A stretch of DNA of 64,000 bases from Castanea sativa (GCF_040712315.1 NC_134016.1:26545503-26609502); one strand, 5' to 3'; shown: positions 1-11,639, numbered from the stretch's first letter. The notes: generated by a model not told the origin, from the sequence alone. A program made the numbers and translations.

Positions 1-293
1 TGAAGCGGTACCCCTTGTTTGATCTTCGGACTCGACGTTTTCTCCTCGCACCTTCGACTCGGTGCCCGTCTATCCGCGTGCCCATCTTGGCGCTGCCTCC
101 TGAGGTTGATCTCCCTATTCAACTCCTGGTTTTGACGTGTCAGTTCTGCCATAGCGGCGGCCATGGATTGTATATGTTGAATGGAAGGCAGTTGCATGAC
201 AGACGCTGACCTGCGATCGCGAAGCGGGTTGCTAGAAGCATCCCTACTCTCTTGGTGGCCTGGGCTTGTAGCCCTTGATCTTGTTCGAACCAT
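1..293 (-). pseudogene. gag: gag N-terminal fragment (Ty3/gypsy), cut by window edge
   Basis: The - strand reading frame starts at ATG 291-293 with MVRTRSRATSPGHQ and stays similar to the gag start at 57558. It includes the stretch around MQLPSIQHIQSMAAAMAEL, which matches the other copy. Near positions 50-70 the similarity changes frame, so this copy probably carries a one-base indel. This part of gag precedes the capsid-like core, which is outside the window. No function can be claimed for the fragment itself. Confidence 0.7.
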
Positions 294-397
294 TCAGCCT
301 TTTTTCTGGGAAAGACTAATCCTTGACAACGAAAACACAATCGAATGAAAAGAACAGTGAACAGTGCTCGTTTGTTTTTTTTTTCTTTATCTTATGT

Positions 398-415
398 TCC
401 CACAGACGGTGCCAA
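398..415 (-). other. Candidate primer binding site of the gypsy element
   Basis: Two bases inside the LTR end, the - strand reads TGGCACCGTCTGTGGGAA. The copy at 57474 reads TGGCGCCGTCTGTGGGAA. The TGG start fits the CCA end of a tRNA. I cannot assign the tRNA from the sequence alone. Confidence 0.55.
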
Positions 416-416
416 C

Positions 417-999
417 TGATGATGCAAGGAAAATCAGTAGGCTGGATGCTCCGGATTTGAAAGGACCACTCGCTCTCTAATGGCCTGAAAAACAAAGAAA
501 AACGATCAAAGGTGACCGGGATCGCCAGCCAAGAACCCTCCGATGGTAAAGTCAGTTTTCTCTCTATATCTTTTGAGTTCCAATTTCTTGGGAAAATGTT
601 CAACGTACCTTCTATTGGTCTGAATGGATGTTTATATAGTGTCCTGGGGGCAGTTATTAAAATTGTAACCTCCCCGGACTTCAGGAGGTCCGGGGTTCTT
701 GGATAACTCCCATAACCACCTGACTGTTGCATTTTCTCTCACAACGGTCATTGGAGGTTATGCGTGTATTACGGAATGGTAAAATGTGCTTAATAGTTCC
801 AAGTGTAAAAGCCTCGTCCATGAGTCTTTACGTGGACGAGTCCTTTCGGGGTGGGCTGCGCGCATCCTTTGGACGAGGGATGTAGCTTTGCTATCACCCA
901 AGGACGGCCTTGCGCGTCAGCCGTCTTGATACTAACTCCTGGACAACTGCCGAGGTGAAGACCGTCCAGGGACGATCTGAGTGTCTTCATCCCTCATCA
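417..999 (-). repeat. 5' LTR of the gypsy element
   Basis: The 583-bp LTR is bounded by TGATG (at 999, - strand) and CATCA (at 417), a 5-bp terminal inverted repeat. A TATA-like TATATAAA lies at 631-638 on the - strand. It aligns along its length with the 56816-57471 LTR, including the stretch before the PBS. The sequence CGTCC/GGACGAG recurs in it, as it does throughout the related element. Confidence 0.85.
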
Positions 1000-2395
1000 G
1001 TATGCACTCTTCACTGTGAAAGATAGCTCACATAACATCGAGGCCTGGTGCTTATTTTAGTTGCAATTGACTGATGACTTGGATAATCTCTTCTTTTTGG
1101 AATTCTTTTGTCAACTAGTCATTCATCTCTTAAGTAAAACATCTTTGCACTGTCTCATCCACAACTTATGTTGGAAAGGATGTTGTGAAAAGTTCCGAGA
1201 AATAATCAGTGACAATATTTGCTATCTCCCCTGTGTTTTCACACCACTTCCCATTTTTGTCCCACAGCTCTCTGGTTTCATTTCTCCTCTTTCTTTGTGA
1301 AGCCCTATGGTGAAAGTATTGTGTATTTCTATCCCCCAGTTTTAGCCAATCAACTCTCGATCTTTGATTCCATCTAATTTCCTTCTCATCAAGCAACTCA
1401 TTGATCTCTCTTCTTAAACTATCAATTTCTTCCGCTTTACTTCCATCTCGGTCTGCTTGAACAGCTTCTTGAAGTTGTTTCCTTTTTCCTTGAATCTTCT
1501 TTGATAGAACCCCAAATCATTTTAACTCCACTTTGTTAAATTATCAGCACATTCTTTTAGCCCTCCAATTAACTCAAGTGGTGAGTGTACACCCAGCTGG
1601 CTTTTCAGGCTTCTTGAATAATCTCCAGACATTTTTTATGCCTAGTCCATGCTACTTCAAAGAGAAATCGCTTTGTCTGTGCCTTTGGGGGTATTGTTGG
1701 TCTGTTAAGATTAGTGCACTATGATCCAAGGTTGAGTCCAACACACGAATTACCCTGGCTTGGCTAAATTTTCCCCTCCAATTGGGTTTAGCAAATACCC
1801 GATCCAGTCTTAACTGGGTTCTTCCTTCTCCCAATCTACGGTTGCACCAAGTGAATTCTGGCCCTTCAAAACCCAAGTCAAAAAGCTACAGGCATTCACT
1901 GCTCTTCTAAAGCCATCCATCTGCTGTTAGGGTCTTTCTGGCCCTTCACGTTTCTCTGATGCAAACAAGATCTCATTAAAATCCCCTAAGCAGACCCAAG
2001 GCATCTGATACTAATTACTTAAGAATTGGAGGAGATTCCATGATTCCTTTCTTTGGTTTGTGTTTGGTTTTCCATAAAAACCAGTAATTCTCCATTTGAA
2101 CCCCGATCTCGAGTCAATGACAACAACTTCGTCAATATGGTTCCTTGTGTAGCTTTTTAGCTCAACATCCAGGCACTTTCCCACAGCAGGGAAATTCCCC
2201 CACTTCTTCCATTACTAGGAATAATTATGCCATTTGGGAGTCCAAATCTAGTTCTAACTCTTTCCATTTTTCTGATGCCTACCTTCGTCTCCATCAAGAA
2301 GACAATTTTGGGATATATCTTTGCACCAACCTGTGCAACGCTCGAACTGATTGAGGCTTTCTAATTCCCCGGCAGTTCCAACTTAAGGAATTCAT
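1000..2395 (-). pseudogene. LINE ORF2 remnant: endonuclease, linker, start of reverse transcriptase
   Basis: The family protein nicks target DNA and copies the LINE RNA at the nick. From the ATG at 2395 (-) the reading shows LSWNCRGIRKPQ, then METKV, a TGFYG motif near 2055-2075, and LGDFNEILFASEKREG near 1950-2000. RLDRVFAKPNW and LDHSAL (about 1730-1800) complete the endonuclease. The linker around LGDRNTQYFHHRAS lies at about 1310-1345. The reverse transcriptase starts near 1080 with a KAPG-like motif (APGLDVM) and ends at 1000. Frame changes near 2160 and 1890, and several in-frame stops between 1000 and 1170, make it non-functional. It lies 285 bp downstream of ORF1. Confidence 0.85.
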
Positions 2396-2680
2396 GGCTC
2401 TCGACAGTGGTACCTTGCAGCCACTGCCGTTAGATTAAGAGGGTTTGACTCACTTGTGCACAGTTTCTTTTGTCTGGCTTCATTTGTTGCTTTTTCCTCA
2501 TAGTCTTCGTTTAGTGCCGAATAAATTATCTGTCGTTTCCATCTCCATAATATTACTATTGGGTTGGGTTCAAGCCAATTTCTTCAATCTTCCCTTTCTA
2601 TTCTGGGCTTTTTCCCCTTCCTTATCTCTACTTATTTCTCTATTATCTTCACTAAGGCATTTTAATGGGCTGGTGTCTTC

Positions 2681-3814
2681 CTAGTGCCCTTTGTTTAAGT
2701 AGTCTTCTAGGCCCAAGTGCATTATTCCGCTCTCATAGCCCGTAGAAGATACATAATCAGAACCCGGGCCCATATCCCCCTTCTTTTCCCCACTTTTTCT
2801 TTCATTGGAAAATACCTCTTTTTTTCCTAGCCAACTTTTTTGTATTTGAAATTGAACTGACCTTTGTGTGTTGTTTCTGTCTTCCTCTAACACTTCAATC
2901 AAGTGCCATTCTATTTTTTCTCCATTGAGATTTCCACCCGTCTTTTCGCCACTGTTATCCACTGTTTGGCCACCCATTTCAGCCATTTCTAGTGTTCTTT
3001 CCTTTCTCAAGTCTCCGTTTGAATTGTTGGCGGATAAGCTCACTAGTGTTTTGAGTGGACCCTCCTTTGGACCCCCAGTTTTATTACTCCCTTGAGCTCG
3101 CAACCATTCTCCATACTGCAATGGGTCACTTGATTGATAGCTATGTGATGTACAGTGGCGATCATCATGGCCCATCACTCCACAATAATAGCAAAATATC
3201 GGTAGTCTTTCATAGCGGAAGAGAATTTGGGTTACTTCTCCCTCTAGGCTAATCACTATTCCACATCTTCTTAATGGTCTGTCAATGGGGATATTCACCC
3301 TTATTCTCATAAATTTTTCTTGATCTACTGACCATGATCTTGTATCAACTGTTATGAAGGCACCCAAGTTGTTCCCAATATGTCTCCCCAATTTTTTTGT
3401 CATCATGTCGAAAGGCAACTCCCAAATTTGGACCCAGAACGGAGAGTGGGAGAAATTGATGTTGTTTGCTATCATTCCCCTCTCCCATCTCTTGATGAGG
3501 TGAAGGTTGTTTTCAAAATTCCACGGTCCACTTGACTCCACCCACTAGATCGGAAACTCACTTGTGAATTTGAACTAGAGAATGTTGTTCCCTACTTCTA
3601 CTATTTTCAAATCTAGACCAATTTTCCATGTTGATCGCAGTGTATTCTTTAGAGCCTGTACGTTCTACTTTGTGTCTGTCAACAGTTTCCTGAATAGACT
3701 CAGAATACATTCTTCAAACACCTGTGCTCTGTCTTCTTCTGCAACAGAAATATGACCATCTTCTTCCTTCGTTAGACGCATGTACTTCAAACCTTCTATT
3801 ATATCTTGCTCCAT
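2681..3814 (-). pseudogene. LINE ORF1 remnant (DUF4283 plus CCHC zinc knuckle)
   Basis: ORF1 proteins of plant L1 elements bind the element RNA. I start it at the - strand ATG at 3814, because DUF4283-like sequence continues upstream of the long open stretch that begins at 3541. Three in-frame stops lie between 3540 and 3665. The core includes PFWVQIWELPFDMMTKKLG, followed by the CCHC knuckle CYYCGVMGHDDRHC (Cys, Cys, His, Cys spacing 2-4-4). The C-terminus is polar and low in complexity. The stretch 2681-3541 is still open for 286 codons. The first 90 or so codons are the damaged part. Confidence 0.85.
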
Positions 3815-4269
3815 AGTCAGGATATTACATAGATTCTGAGAGTGGGATCGCTAATACTTTATGGATGGGAAGAGATTGACTAGAGTTTTGGTTGATGGCT
3901 TCTATTCTATTATGTTCACTGAGGGAGAACTCGCTAGAAACACGAGAGGAAGACTCCTAAGAGAGAGAGGACTCCTACTAGGGAGAGAAAAAAAGTAAAC
4001 GCGAATAGCCCTTGAGAGTTCGTACTTTGGTACGAAGAAATAGACATAAATATGACTAAGGTAGGAAGAGATCTAAATACGGAGGCAAAGAATGAGGGAA
4101 AGAACAAATAAAAGAAAATCATTACCAATTAATCTAATATTATTAGGTCGGTAAAACAAATCATTACATATTAGAATATTATAACAATCTTAGAAAATAT
4201 AAAATATATACATATCCATTAAATTCAGATTAATTAAATAATAAATATCCCTTTAATAGTTTATTATAT

Positions 4270-4300
<31 letters not shown>

Positions 4301-4560
4301 ATTCATTCATTTATATATTCTTAACTCTCTAAATACAAAATGAAATAAATTTGGTTTTGGGGGAAAAATATTTTACTAGAGAAATTTACTTATATATTGT
4401 TTAGAAATACATGCTTTTTTTTTTTTTAGAAACACACAAATACAAGGGAGAGGGAAATGAATTCTAACACAAAGGCACACTACAAACTCCACTCAAATGC
4501 TATGCTAACTTTAAATGTTCATAAAGTTAATACGTTATATATAGCAAACAAATTGAATAT
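3815..4560. other. Non-coding flank with CA microsatellite
   Basis: I see no gene here. The stretch is AT-rich, with purine-rich sequence at 3930-4010 and a (CA)n run at 4275-4300. It may include the LINE 5' untranslated region next to 3815, but no boundary or target duplication is visible. Confidence 0.6.
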
Positions 4561-5861
4561 TGTTGAGATTCAAAATGTAATAAGGAGTCAGGCCCTTAAA
4601 AATGGGAGAAGTCCAACCCATGAAGGAAGGAAAAAAGGAAAAAAGGCTTGGTCCTTAGAAATGTTGAAAGGAGGAGCCCGGCCCATGGAGAAAAAAGAAT
4701 AAGTTATGGTCTCTAGAAAGAAAGGAGGTGCGAAGGAAAGCATGGGCTAGAGACTTAACCCAGAGGTGACATCCAAGGAAACCTAAAAGGGAGGCAGGCA
4801 GGAACTAAGTTGGAATGGCACCGGATCTACCAACCCCAGGAAGGGATCCCCGAGGAAAGACTGGCATAAGGGATCTCGGACGTGGACAATTCAAAATGGC
4901 ATGCTCATGATAAAAGGTGGGCGTGAAAGACGAAGGGTGTCCTGTCGAAATCAGATGTCCACGACCAAGGAAAGAATTATGAGAACAGCTGGTGATTTCG
5001 GGACCAGCACCTAATGAAGAAACCTAGGACCTCGAGCAAAGAAGAAAAGGAGAACCAAGAAGGAAGGTGGCTAGGAGCCTTTCTTGCTACACTGTCATCA
5101 AGAAGGGATCCACCCCATTTTGAGAAAAGAAACAAGTCATGAGAGGTAAATATTAGAGCTTCAAAGCTTTGAGATTTCATTTTTAAGGGCTTGGGGAAAG
5201 AATAAGAAACCTTGACCTTGGAAAAGCATTTAGACTTACTCAAAAGGGACCTCCCATAAGAGGAAGTTAGCAAGGGAGCTTTAGATTGTCAAAACCTAGA
5301 AAAATGAAACAAGAATAAAAAGGGTAAGGGACCAGCCACCAAAGCTTTCAGATTTGACATTGGTTCTGGTACTCAACACACAAAAGAGAATGATGGTTGG
5401 TGTTAAAAGCATCCAAATAGCACTATAAAATGGGCAAAGCACCAGCCAAGAAGGGCATTCAGCAAGAAGCACTCAGCATACTAGAAAAGATACTAGAAAG
5501 AAAGTTGAGGGCTTGAAATAGAGTGAAGAGTGAGGTCTATAAAGGATCCTAGAGAAAAATACTTAAAGATACACTTGGAATTCAAAGGGATTCAAACTTC
5601 ACAAGCCTTGGAAGCCCAAAGAGAGCTATCTAAGTCTGTGATTTTTGAACTTTATTGAGCCTTGTGATATATCCTAGCAAAGTAGGATCCAATGTATTCA
5701 AATACTTATTACAATGAAACATAATCTTACTCTATTTTAAGGATCCCTGACAAAGCCGCAGTGAGTCAAGCCCAATCCACTAACCATCAACACCATCCTT
5801 TGGAAGCCCAAGATCCCTCGAAACCATTGAACTTGGGCATTGCTCAAAACAGGAACCCACA
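4561..5861 (+). mobile_element. Solo LTR, 1.3 kb, with 5-bp target site duplication
   Basis: The sequence starts TGTTGAGATT and ends ACCCACA, giving TGT...ACA ends. It is flanked by AATAT at 4556-4560 and again at 5862-5866. A TATAAAA box lies at 5424-5430. No internal coding region or second LTR is adjacent. That is what remains after recombination between the two LTRs of one element. The orientation follows the TATA box. The superfamily is not clear; the size would fit gypsy or copia. Confidence 0.8.
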
Positions 5862-5866
5862 AATAT

Positions 5867-6097
5867 TAAAAGACAAAAAAAAAAATTTGAGACATTATTT
5901 CTTCAAATGAGTGTTTATACAAGAATTTTGTTTATAAAAATAAAAATAAAAATAAATAAAATGAAGTGGGGCCATTAGTACCAATTAAGAATAAAGGTAC
6001 GTCGGAGCTTACACAAAAACTCACCCCAAAAAAAATTAATGAACAATTAGGGTACGCTGATCATAATTGTCTTCACCATTCATACTAATAGAGCGTG
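5867..6097. other. AT-rich spacer
   Basis: It holds A-rich runs and an (AAATA)n-like stretch near 5935-5960. Nothing else is recognisable. Confidence 0.5.
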
Positions 6098-6105
6098 ATT
6101 CTACT

Positions 6106-6684
6106 TAGGGGTGGAAATTGGTGTTCGTGTGTTGGGTTCATGTTGTGTCAACTAATGAGCATTTGACTATATACGTTAACACTAACCCGACATGTTTATT
6201 AAAATGGTCAATATTCTTCAACCTTAACACAACTCATTTATTAAAACAGGTCAGTCATGTCGACCTATTTATCATATTTTATTAAGATGAAGAAAAAAAT
6301 ATATGAAAAAACAAGCAAATAAATATTTTTAATATAAAATTCAAAATTAACGAGTAACTGCATCGCAAATAATCATTCAAAACTAAAGCATGTCTCAATA
6401 TCACAAATAATCAATAATAATATGTCAAACAAAATAAACCACAACAACTAATAAGTTCATATACTTAAGGTTTGAAGGGTATATTGATAAAATGTCATTT
6501 AATTAAACAGGTCAAACGAGTCAAACGGGTTCCATATGTTGAACACTAACCCAACCCGTTTATTAAACGAGTTAGTCGTGTCAATCTAAATATGATACAA
6601 ACCCTTAAGCCTCAACCTATAACCTGCTAATTTCGTGTCATATCATGTCGGGTTCGCAGGTCGTGTCCAATTTTGCCACCCCTA
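6106..6684. mobile_element. Non-autonomous hAT-type element (MITE)
   Basis: The 579-bp element has terminal inverted repeats TAGGGGTGG...CCACCCCTA. It is flanked by a perfect 8-bp duplication ATTCTACT (6098-6105 and 6685-6692), the hallmark of hAT insertion. Subterminal regions carry repeated AACCCGAC/GGTCA-type words on both sides. There is no transposase ORF, so it would have depended on an hAT transposase acting in trans. Confidence 0.88.
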
Positions 6685-6692
6685 ATTCTACT

Positions 6693-7232
6693 TAAGGTGG
6701 ATTAGATTAAGGTGGTCTAGATGCTTTTAATACCTTAGAAAGACTCTTGTAAAGATTTCACATCACAACCTAACCTTAGGCTTAGGCAGAGATCAAGACA
6801 CCAAGGGATAGAGCATGATTCTACTTAAGGTAATAACATTAGGGTTGTGGCTTGGAGTAATTTTGAGGTAAATGATATTCATACGGGGTAGCCATTTAGT
6901 AGAACCATGCCCTAATTGATGCCTATGATACCATATAAGCTAGCAAGCAATAATGCTAGGAGATAATACATTAGGGAGACATTAATTAAGTTCTTAATAT
7001 AACATACAAAGGCATCACTTAACCCAAAAACATAAACTTATAAGTTTAGGCCCAATTATATTAAATTAAATTTCTTAACTTCTTTACTTTTTCTTCATGT
7101 GGGACTTTTACTCATAATTGTATACCTAATAATCTGCCCTTACTTGTAAAGACATTGCCTCTTAGTAAGGCTTTGAGACCTCTCTTTTCTAGATCATGAA
7201 CAAGTTCTACAAATTCCCCCTTGCCTAATGTT
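6693..7232. other. Non-coding spacer with a local repeat
   Basis: The motif GCATGATTCTACTTAAGG at about 6810 repeats the hAT insertion target (GCGTGATTCTACTT at 6093), so the target itself was a duplicated sequence. No gene is visible. Confidence 0.5.
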
Positions 7233-7237
7233 TTATT

Positions 7238-8328
7238 TGTAAGATTGAATTTATTCAATTATTTTGTAGGCTTTATTCCGTGCTAATTTGCTTGTAATTC
7301 AGTATTTAGAAACCCTTGTATTTAGGTGGGAATCATGTAAGGGTAGTGTGTGTGAGAGTATGAAGAAAAGCTCAAGAATGTGCATTCAAGCAGGGGCTCA
7401 CGACTGGATCTCGTGACTGGCGAGTCACCAAAAAGAGGCACATGTGTGAAGCATGTAGGGGGAGCTGAAGGGTCATGCCAACTGTCACACTACAGGACAA
7501 AACCTCCAGTTGGCCAGGCAATTAGCTCGCGACTCAAACTCACAACTTGTTCCAGTCGCGAGCTCCAGTCACTAGAATGCCCTGTTTAGCTAAAACTGAC
7601 CTTTCGCATTCCAGACTCACACTAGTATAAATACCCCTTATACCCATGTATTGTAGAGAGCTTAGAGAGAATTTTGAGAGAAAAGCCCTAGAGAAAAACA
7701 AGATTGACTCATCCATAATCTTCATCCTTTGATTCTCCAAATTCCTCTACTCTCACCCTCTCCATTGTTACATCCTTAAGAGGTACATTTAGCCAATTCC
7801 TTTTCTCACCATACTCATATCTGTGAGAAGGTTATTTGGTGCTTGGGAAGCAGTTAGGAAGGGACCAATTGATATTGGTTGATGTTATGGGCTATAGCGG
7901 AATCCGGTAAACTAGAGAAGACAAACGTTCGGCGTAACCTTGTTGGAGAAAGAAGCTTGGAGGGCTTAGGTACATTGGGTAGATTAGGCTTAGAGGGTCT
8001 TCTCCTGTTCATGTATCCCAACTTCATTCTCTAGTGGATTATTGACCACTTGGAAGGCGGCAGAGAGGTTTTACGCTGAGGAATTCGGTTTCTTCTTCGA
8101 TAACACATCGTTGTGTTGTCTTTGTGTTTGCATCTCTCTTCCCTTAATCTTTACCTTTTAATTGTTGTTATGGTTGTGATTAATTTCAGTTTAGATTGTT
8201 TTACCAATTCTGATTTAGCTTATTTTCATATTCCGCACATATATTGTTTGATAATAAGTTTGTGTTGGTAATTTGTAAATTGAGGGTCTAAACATTCTAA
8301 GGTGTTTTACACACTTTTTGAACATTCA
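7238..8328 (+). mobile_element. Solo LTR of the element B family
   Basis: The sequence begins TGTAAGATTGAATTTATTC and ends AACATTCA. It aligns throughout with both LTRs of element B (18819 and 25803). The 5-bp duplication TTATT occurs at 7233-7237 and 8329-8333. The 1091-bp LTR keeps a TATAAATA box at 7626-7633 and the family's CGCGAC/GTCGCGAG motifs at about 7390-7440 and 7520-7575. Confidence 0.88.
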
Positions 8329-8333
8329 TTATT

Positions 8334-8897
8334 TTTTTCATTTACCACCAGTCATTCATGGGCTCTCGTACACCATCCATTTGAATCACATGTGACATGT
8401 CAACCACACATGCTTATTTATGAGAACCCAGCATATCTATTGTCAATAAGAACCTCATGATGCATCATTCTAATTTTGATCTAGCACCATTAGGAATACA
8501 AGAGTGTTGCGCATTTTTTTAAGATTACTTCCATAGGCTTTGTAGGTTTGCCTATGTGATGCACACTTGTGTGTAGGCTACAAGTACACATAACTTGCCC
8601 TTACTTCAATTATGAAAGGGATCTTGATAAACTCGCCACCTTGCCGCGTACCCCAATTGGTTGTGATACCACTTGTGTTACATTAAAAACTTAGAATCAC
8701 TTCTCAATGATAGTATGGAAAAAAAAAGTTTTAATAAGGAATGTTTTCTTAAGCATGATTTATATTATGATGTTAACAGTTTATGTTTGTTTTCAAAATT
8801 AAATATTTTAAAAGAAGTTTTAAAAACATATGAAAATATTTCAATTGATGTGTTATATAAAGTCTTTTTAAAATAAAAAATAAAAACACATGTATTG
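8334..8897. other. Non-coding spacer
   Basis: Nothing recognisable was found. The short open stretch at 8673-8876 is AT-rich, has no family likeness and sits next to element A, so I do not call it a gene. Confidence 0.5.
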
Positions 8898-8902
8898 CTT
8901 AC

Positions 8903-9922
8903 TATTAGGACATATGTGGAATTTGTTATGAACATATGTCACTTAGAATTGGCTGATCCTTTGACAAAACGCACTTTACTTGTATTTGGGTTGATCTAGG
9001 ATGGTTTAAGTCTTCAAGCAACATTGTGTTCAAGTCAAGAGTTAAAGTCATGCAAGTCTGTTCAAGAATCAAGTGAAGAATTACTGTATTTTAAAACTCG
9101 ACAGATTGAATCTATTAAGGTTTAAAAGAAGTTTTTTCCTCTAAACTCAACAGCAACTCGACAGATAGCCTATCGATCGAGATTTACAAAAATCAGATTT
9201 TCAGATCCGTTTTCACTTATATCTATGTATGTTTGTGTAGGGTTTCTTTTCTCACAACCCTAGACATATATAAGGATTATTTTAAGGGCCATATAAGGTG
9301 ATGCAACTTGATGCAAAGTGTTATTTACTCAAATTGTAACCAAAGACAATTTGTCATAGTTCATCTTTCTCTTGAAGAAGCTGCTGCGTTTGTACACCAT
9401 AGGGTTTTGTAACCAAGGAGCTTCTTGATCTTCATCGTGTGGATGAACTAAAGAACTTTTCAACCAACATCTTTCTCAAGTTGGTGTGTTAGCCACGTAC
9501 TTGGATTCGTGCAAAGGAGTAAGCCGCGTACTAGGATCCACACATTGATTGGTTAATCACGTACTGAGAGCCGTGCATTGAAATGAGAGATTGTCACTAC
9601 ATTACAAGTCAAATTATATATTGGGGTAAGGGTTCAATTGTAGATTGGTATAAAGTACTGGGATTCCTTTACTTGTAACCACTTGTTTTGATAATAGTGA
9701 ATTCTCGGGAATGGTGACCTTATATTCACCCGGTGGGGTTTTGCCTCGGTGGTTTTTTCCATTCATAAACAAATCACCCGTATCAAATTTATTTTCCGCT
9801 GTATTTAGTTATTTGGTGATTTGTTTATGCTACCACGCTTATTGCATGTTAAATTGACTTAATTAATTTACTTGGCTAATTAATTGATTAATTTACCCAA
9901 GGGGTCAATACATTCTTGATTA
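8903..9922 (+). repeat. 5' LTR of element A
   Basis: It starts TATTAGGACATATG (the 3' copy starts TGTTAGG) and matches the 3' LTR up to about 9922 (ACATTCTTG). After that the two diverge, so the last few LTR bases and the primer site seem to be lost here. A TATATAAG box lies at 9267-9274. CTCGACAG occurs at 9097-9104 and 9167-9174. At about 9485-9590 three imperfect units of roughly 35 bp (around CGTACT) are present that are missing from the 3' LTR. Confidence 0.82.
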
Positions 9923-9963
9923 GGGTTAATCTTTGTTGTGTGATCCATTGACCCTTGTTTATC

Positions 9964-11534
9964 ATGAATAGAGGACAATCCTTGATTATACCTCATTTAT
10001 TAGGTGGCACTAACTATGCATACTGGAAAGTACGCATGAGAGCTTTCTTGCAGTCTCTAGATGAGAAGGTGTGGCAAGCTGTGGAGATAAGTTGGACCAA
10101 GCCTAAGAAAGCACTGGCTGATTGAGATGATGCTAAGATCAAAGTGGTAAACTTCAACAGCATAGCATTGAATGCTTTATTCAGTGCGGTCACAAATCAG
10201 GAGTTTGAGAAGATATCCTCCACTAAAACCGCTAAGGAAGCATGGACCATCCTCCAGAAAACTTATGAAGGAACTAATGCTATCAAGAATTCAAAATTTC
10301 AAAGGCTTACACAAGCTTTGAAGAGATTAAAATGGAGGAGGATAAGTCGTTTGATGAGTTCTATGCCAAGCTGAAGGACATAGTTAACTCTGTCTTTAAT
10401 CTTGGGGAAACTATTCCCGAACCCAAGGTTGTAAGAAAGGTGCTCAGATCTCTTCTGGAAAGATTTCATGCCAAGATCACCACTATTGAGGAATCAAAGG
10501 ATATTGACAAAATTCCTTTAACAGAGCTGGTGGGCAACTTGCAAACCTATGAATTGGGTTTGACTAGGATCAGGAAATCGAGCAAGGGAAAGAGCATGGC
10601 ACTAAAGGCCAAAAGCAGTGACACCGATAAGTCTTCTGATGATGAAGATTCCATGATGAAGTCCTACATCACAAGACAATTCAAGAAGTTCATAAAGAAT
10701 GCCAATGTGAAAGGCTTCAACAAGGACCGTAGGCAATCTAGTTCCTCACAATTCATGAGCCATGATAAAGGGAAGAAGGATGCTAGGGATGGTAGTCAGT
10801 ACATTGTTCCCTCTAGACCTAAGTGTTTCAGTTGTCAAGGTTTTGGACATATGAAACAAGAATGTCCAACTTATCTCAAGACCATTAGGAAAAGTAAAGC
10901 CCTTACTGCTACCTTGAGTGACACCGAGCCTGAGGATGATTCAGAAAATAATGACGAGGGAATCGTGAGTGCCTTCACTGCCACTTTAAATCCTACTGAG
11001 GGGATTGTTAAAGATGTGGATGAAGAAGAGGACTTGGTGGAATCTAACTTTGAGAAAATGGATGATAACATCCATACAGCCTATGCTAAGTTGTACAAAG
11101 TTTCCGAGAAGCATGAGAAACTATATAGGCTGGCCACCAAGAAGCTTAGCGATGTGGATCTAGATCGAGAAGAGCTCTCCATAAAGGTTAATGAAGCTAA
11201 TCAAACCATTAGAGCACTGTAGTTTGAGAACAACTTCTTGGCTGAAAGGATTAAAAAGCTTAAAGAAAAGCTGTTCCAAGTCAGAGCTCGTTTGGAAATG
11301 ACTTCCAATGCAAAGCTTGATGAGATGCTTACCTTTCAAAAATCTGCTTCTGATAGAACCGGTTTAGGGTATGATTTCTCTTCTCATAATATTGCTTCTT
11401 CTAGTACTACTGTGTTTATTCCACCTGCTAATAATATTGAATCTAAGAACAATGATGTTAAAACTGTTTTAGCTAGTGAGAACATAGACAAGGGTAAATC
11501 TGTTTTAAGAGTACTCCCTAAGCTTGAAAAGTAA
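9964..11534 (+). pseudogene. gag: Element A gag (DUF4219, UBN2-like, zinc knuckle, coiled coil)
   Basis: In the family this protein forms the particle that packages element RNA. The reading begins at ATG 9964 with a DUF4219-like segment (LLGGTNYAYWKVRMRAFL), followed by a UBN2-type copia gag region. A CCHC knuckle (CFSCQGFGHMKQEC, about 10827-10868) and a charged coiled-coil region (11050-11330) come next. It is broken by TGA at 10123-10125, a frameshift near 10320-10340, and TAG at 11220-11222. Past its last stop at 11532-11534 a second, damaged knuckle (CHHC, lacking the expected His) is readable to about 11640. It is similar in layout to the gag of element B. Confidence 0.88.
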
Positions 11535-11639
11535 TAGACTAAAAACCCTAGGACTAAGAAGGGTAATTACCAAAAGTCCAAACAAAAGAAGCAGCATCTC
11601 TGTCATCATTGTAGAGCTACAAGACAAACTTGACCTAAT

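Larger units (their letters stand above)
1..999 (-). mobile_element. Ty3/gypsy retrotransposon, 5' part only (LTR plus start of gag)
   Basis: Read on the - strand this holds an LTR (999 to 417), a primer-binding-like site just inside it, a leader, and the first part of gag, running off the window at position 1. It is clearly related to the + strand element starting at 56816. Both LTRs begin TGATG and end CATCA, both have the same sequence around the LTR/leader junction, and both gag N-termini read MVRTRSRA. The outer edge at 999 abuts LINE reverse-transcriptase sequence, so the element appears to have inserted into that LINE. The pol region and 3' LTR would lie upstream of this window. Confidence 0.85.
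1000..3814 (-). mobile_element. L1-type LINE, 5' part, truncated by the gypsy insertion
   Basis: On the - strand, an ORF1 with a DUF4283-like region and a CX2CX4HX4C zinc knuckle (3814 to 2681) is followed by ORF2. ORF2 has an AP-endonuclease domain (2395 to about 1650), the linker, and the first motif of the reverse transcriptase. It stops exactly where the gypsy LTR begins. The 3' part of ORF2 and the poly-A tail are not in the window. Several stops and frameshifts show it is an old, dead copy. Confidence 0.85.

Noticed and set aside
316..732. 138-codon - strand frame
   Set aside because: It reads through the LTR and leader of the gypsy element; the real gag starts later, at 293, in another frame.
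4457..4702. 81-codon + strand frame
   Set aside because: It crosses the left edge of the solo LTR and has no recognisable feature.
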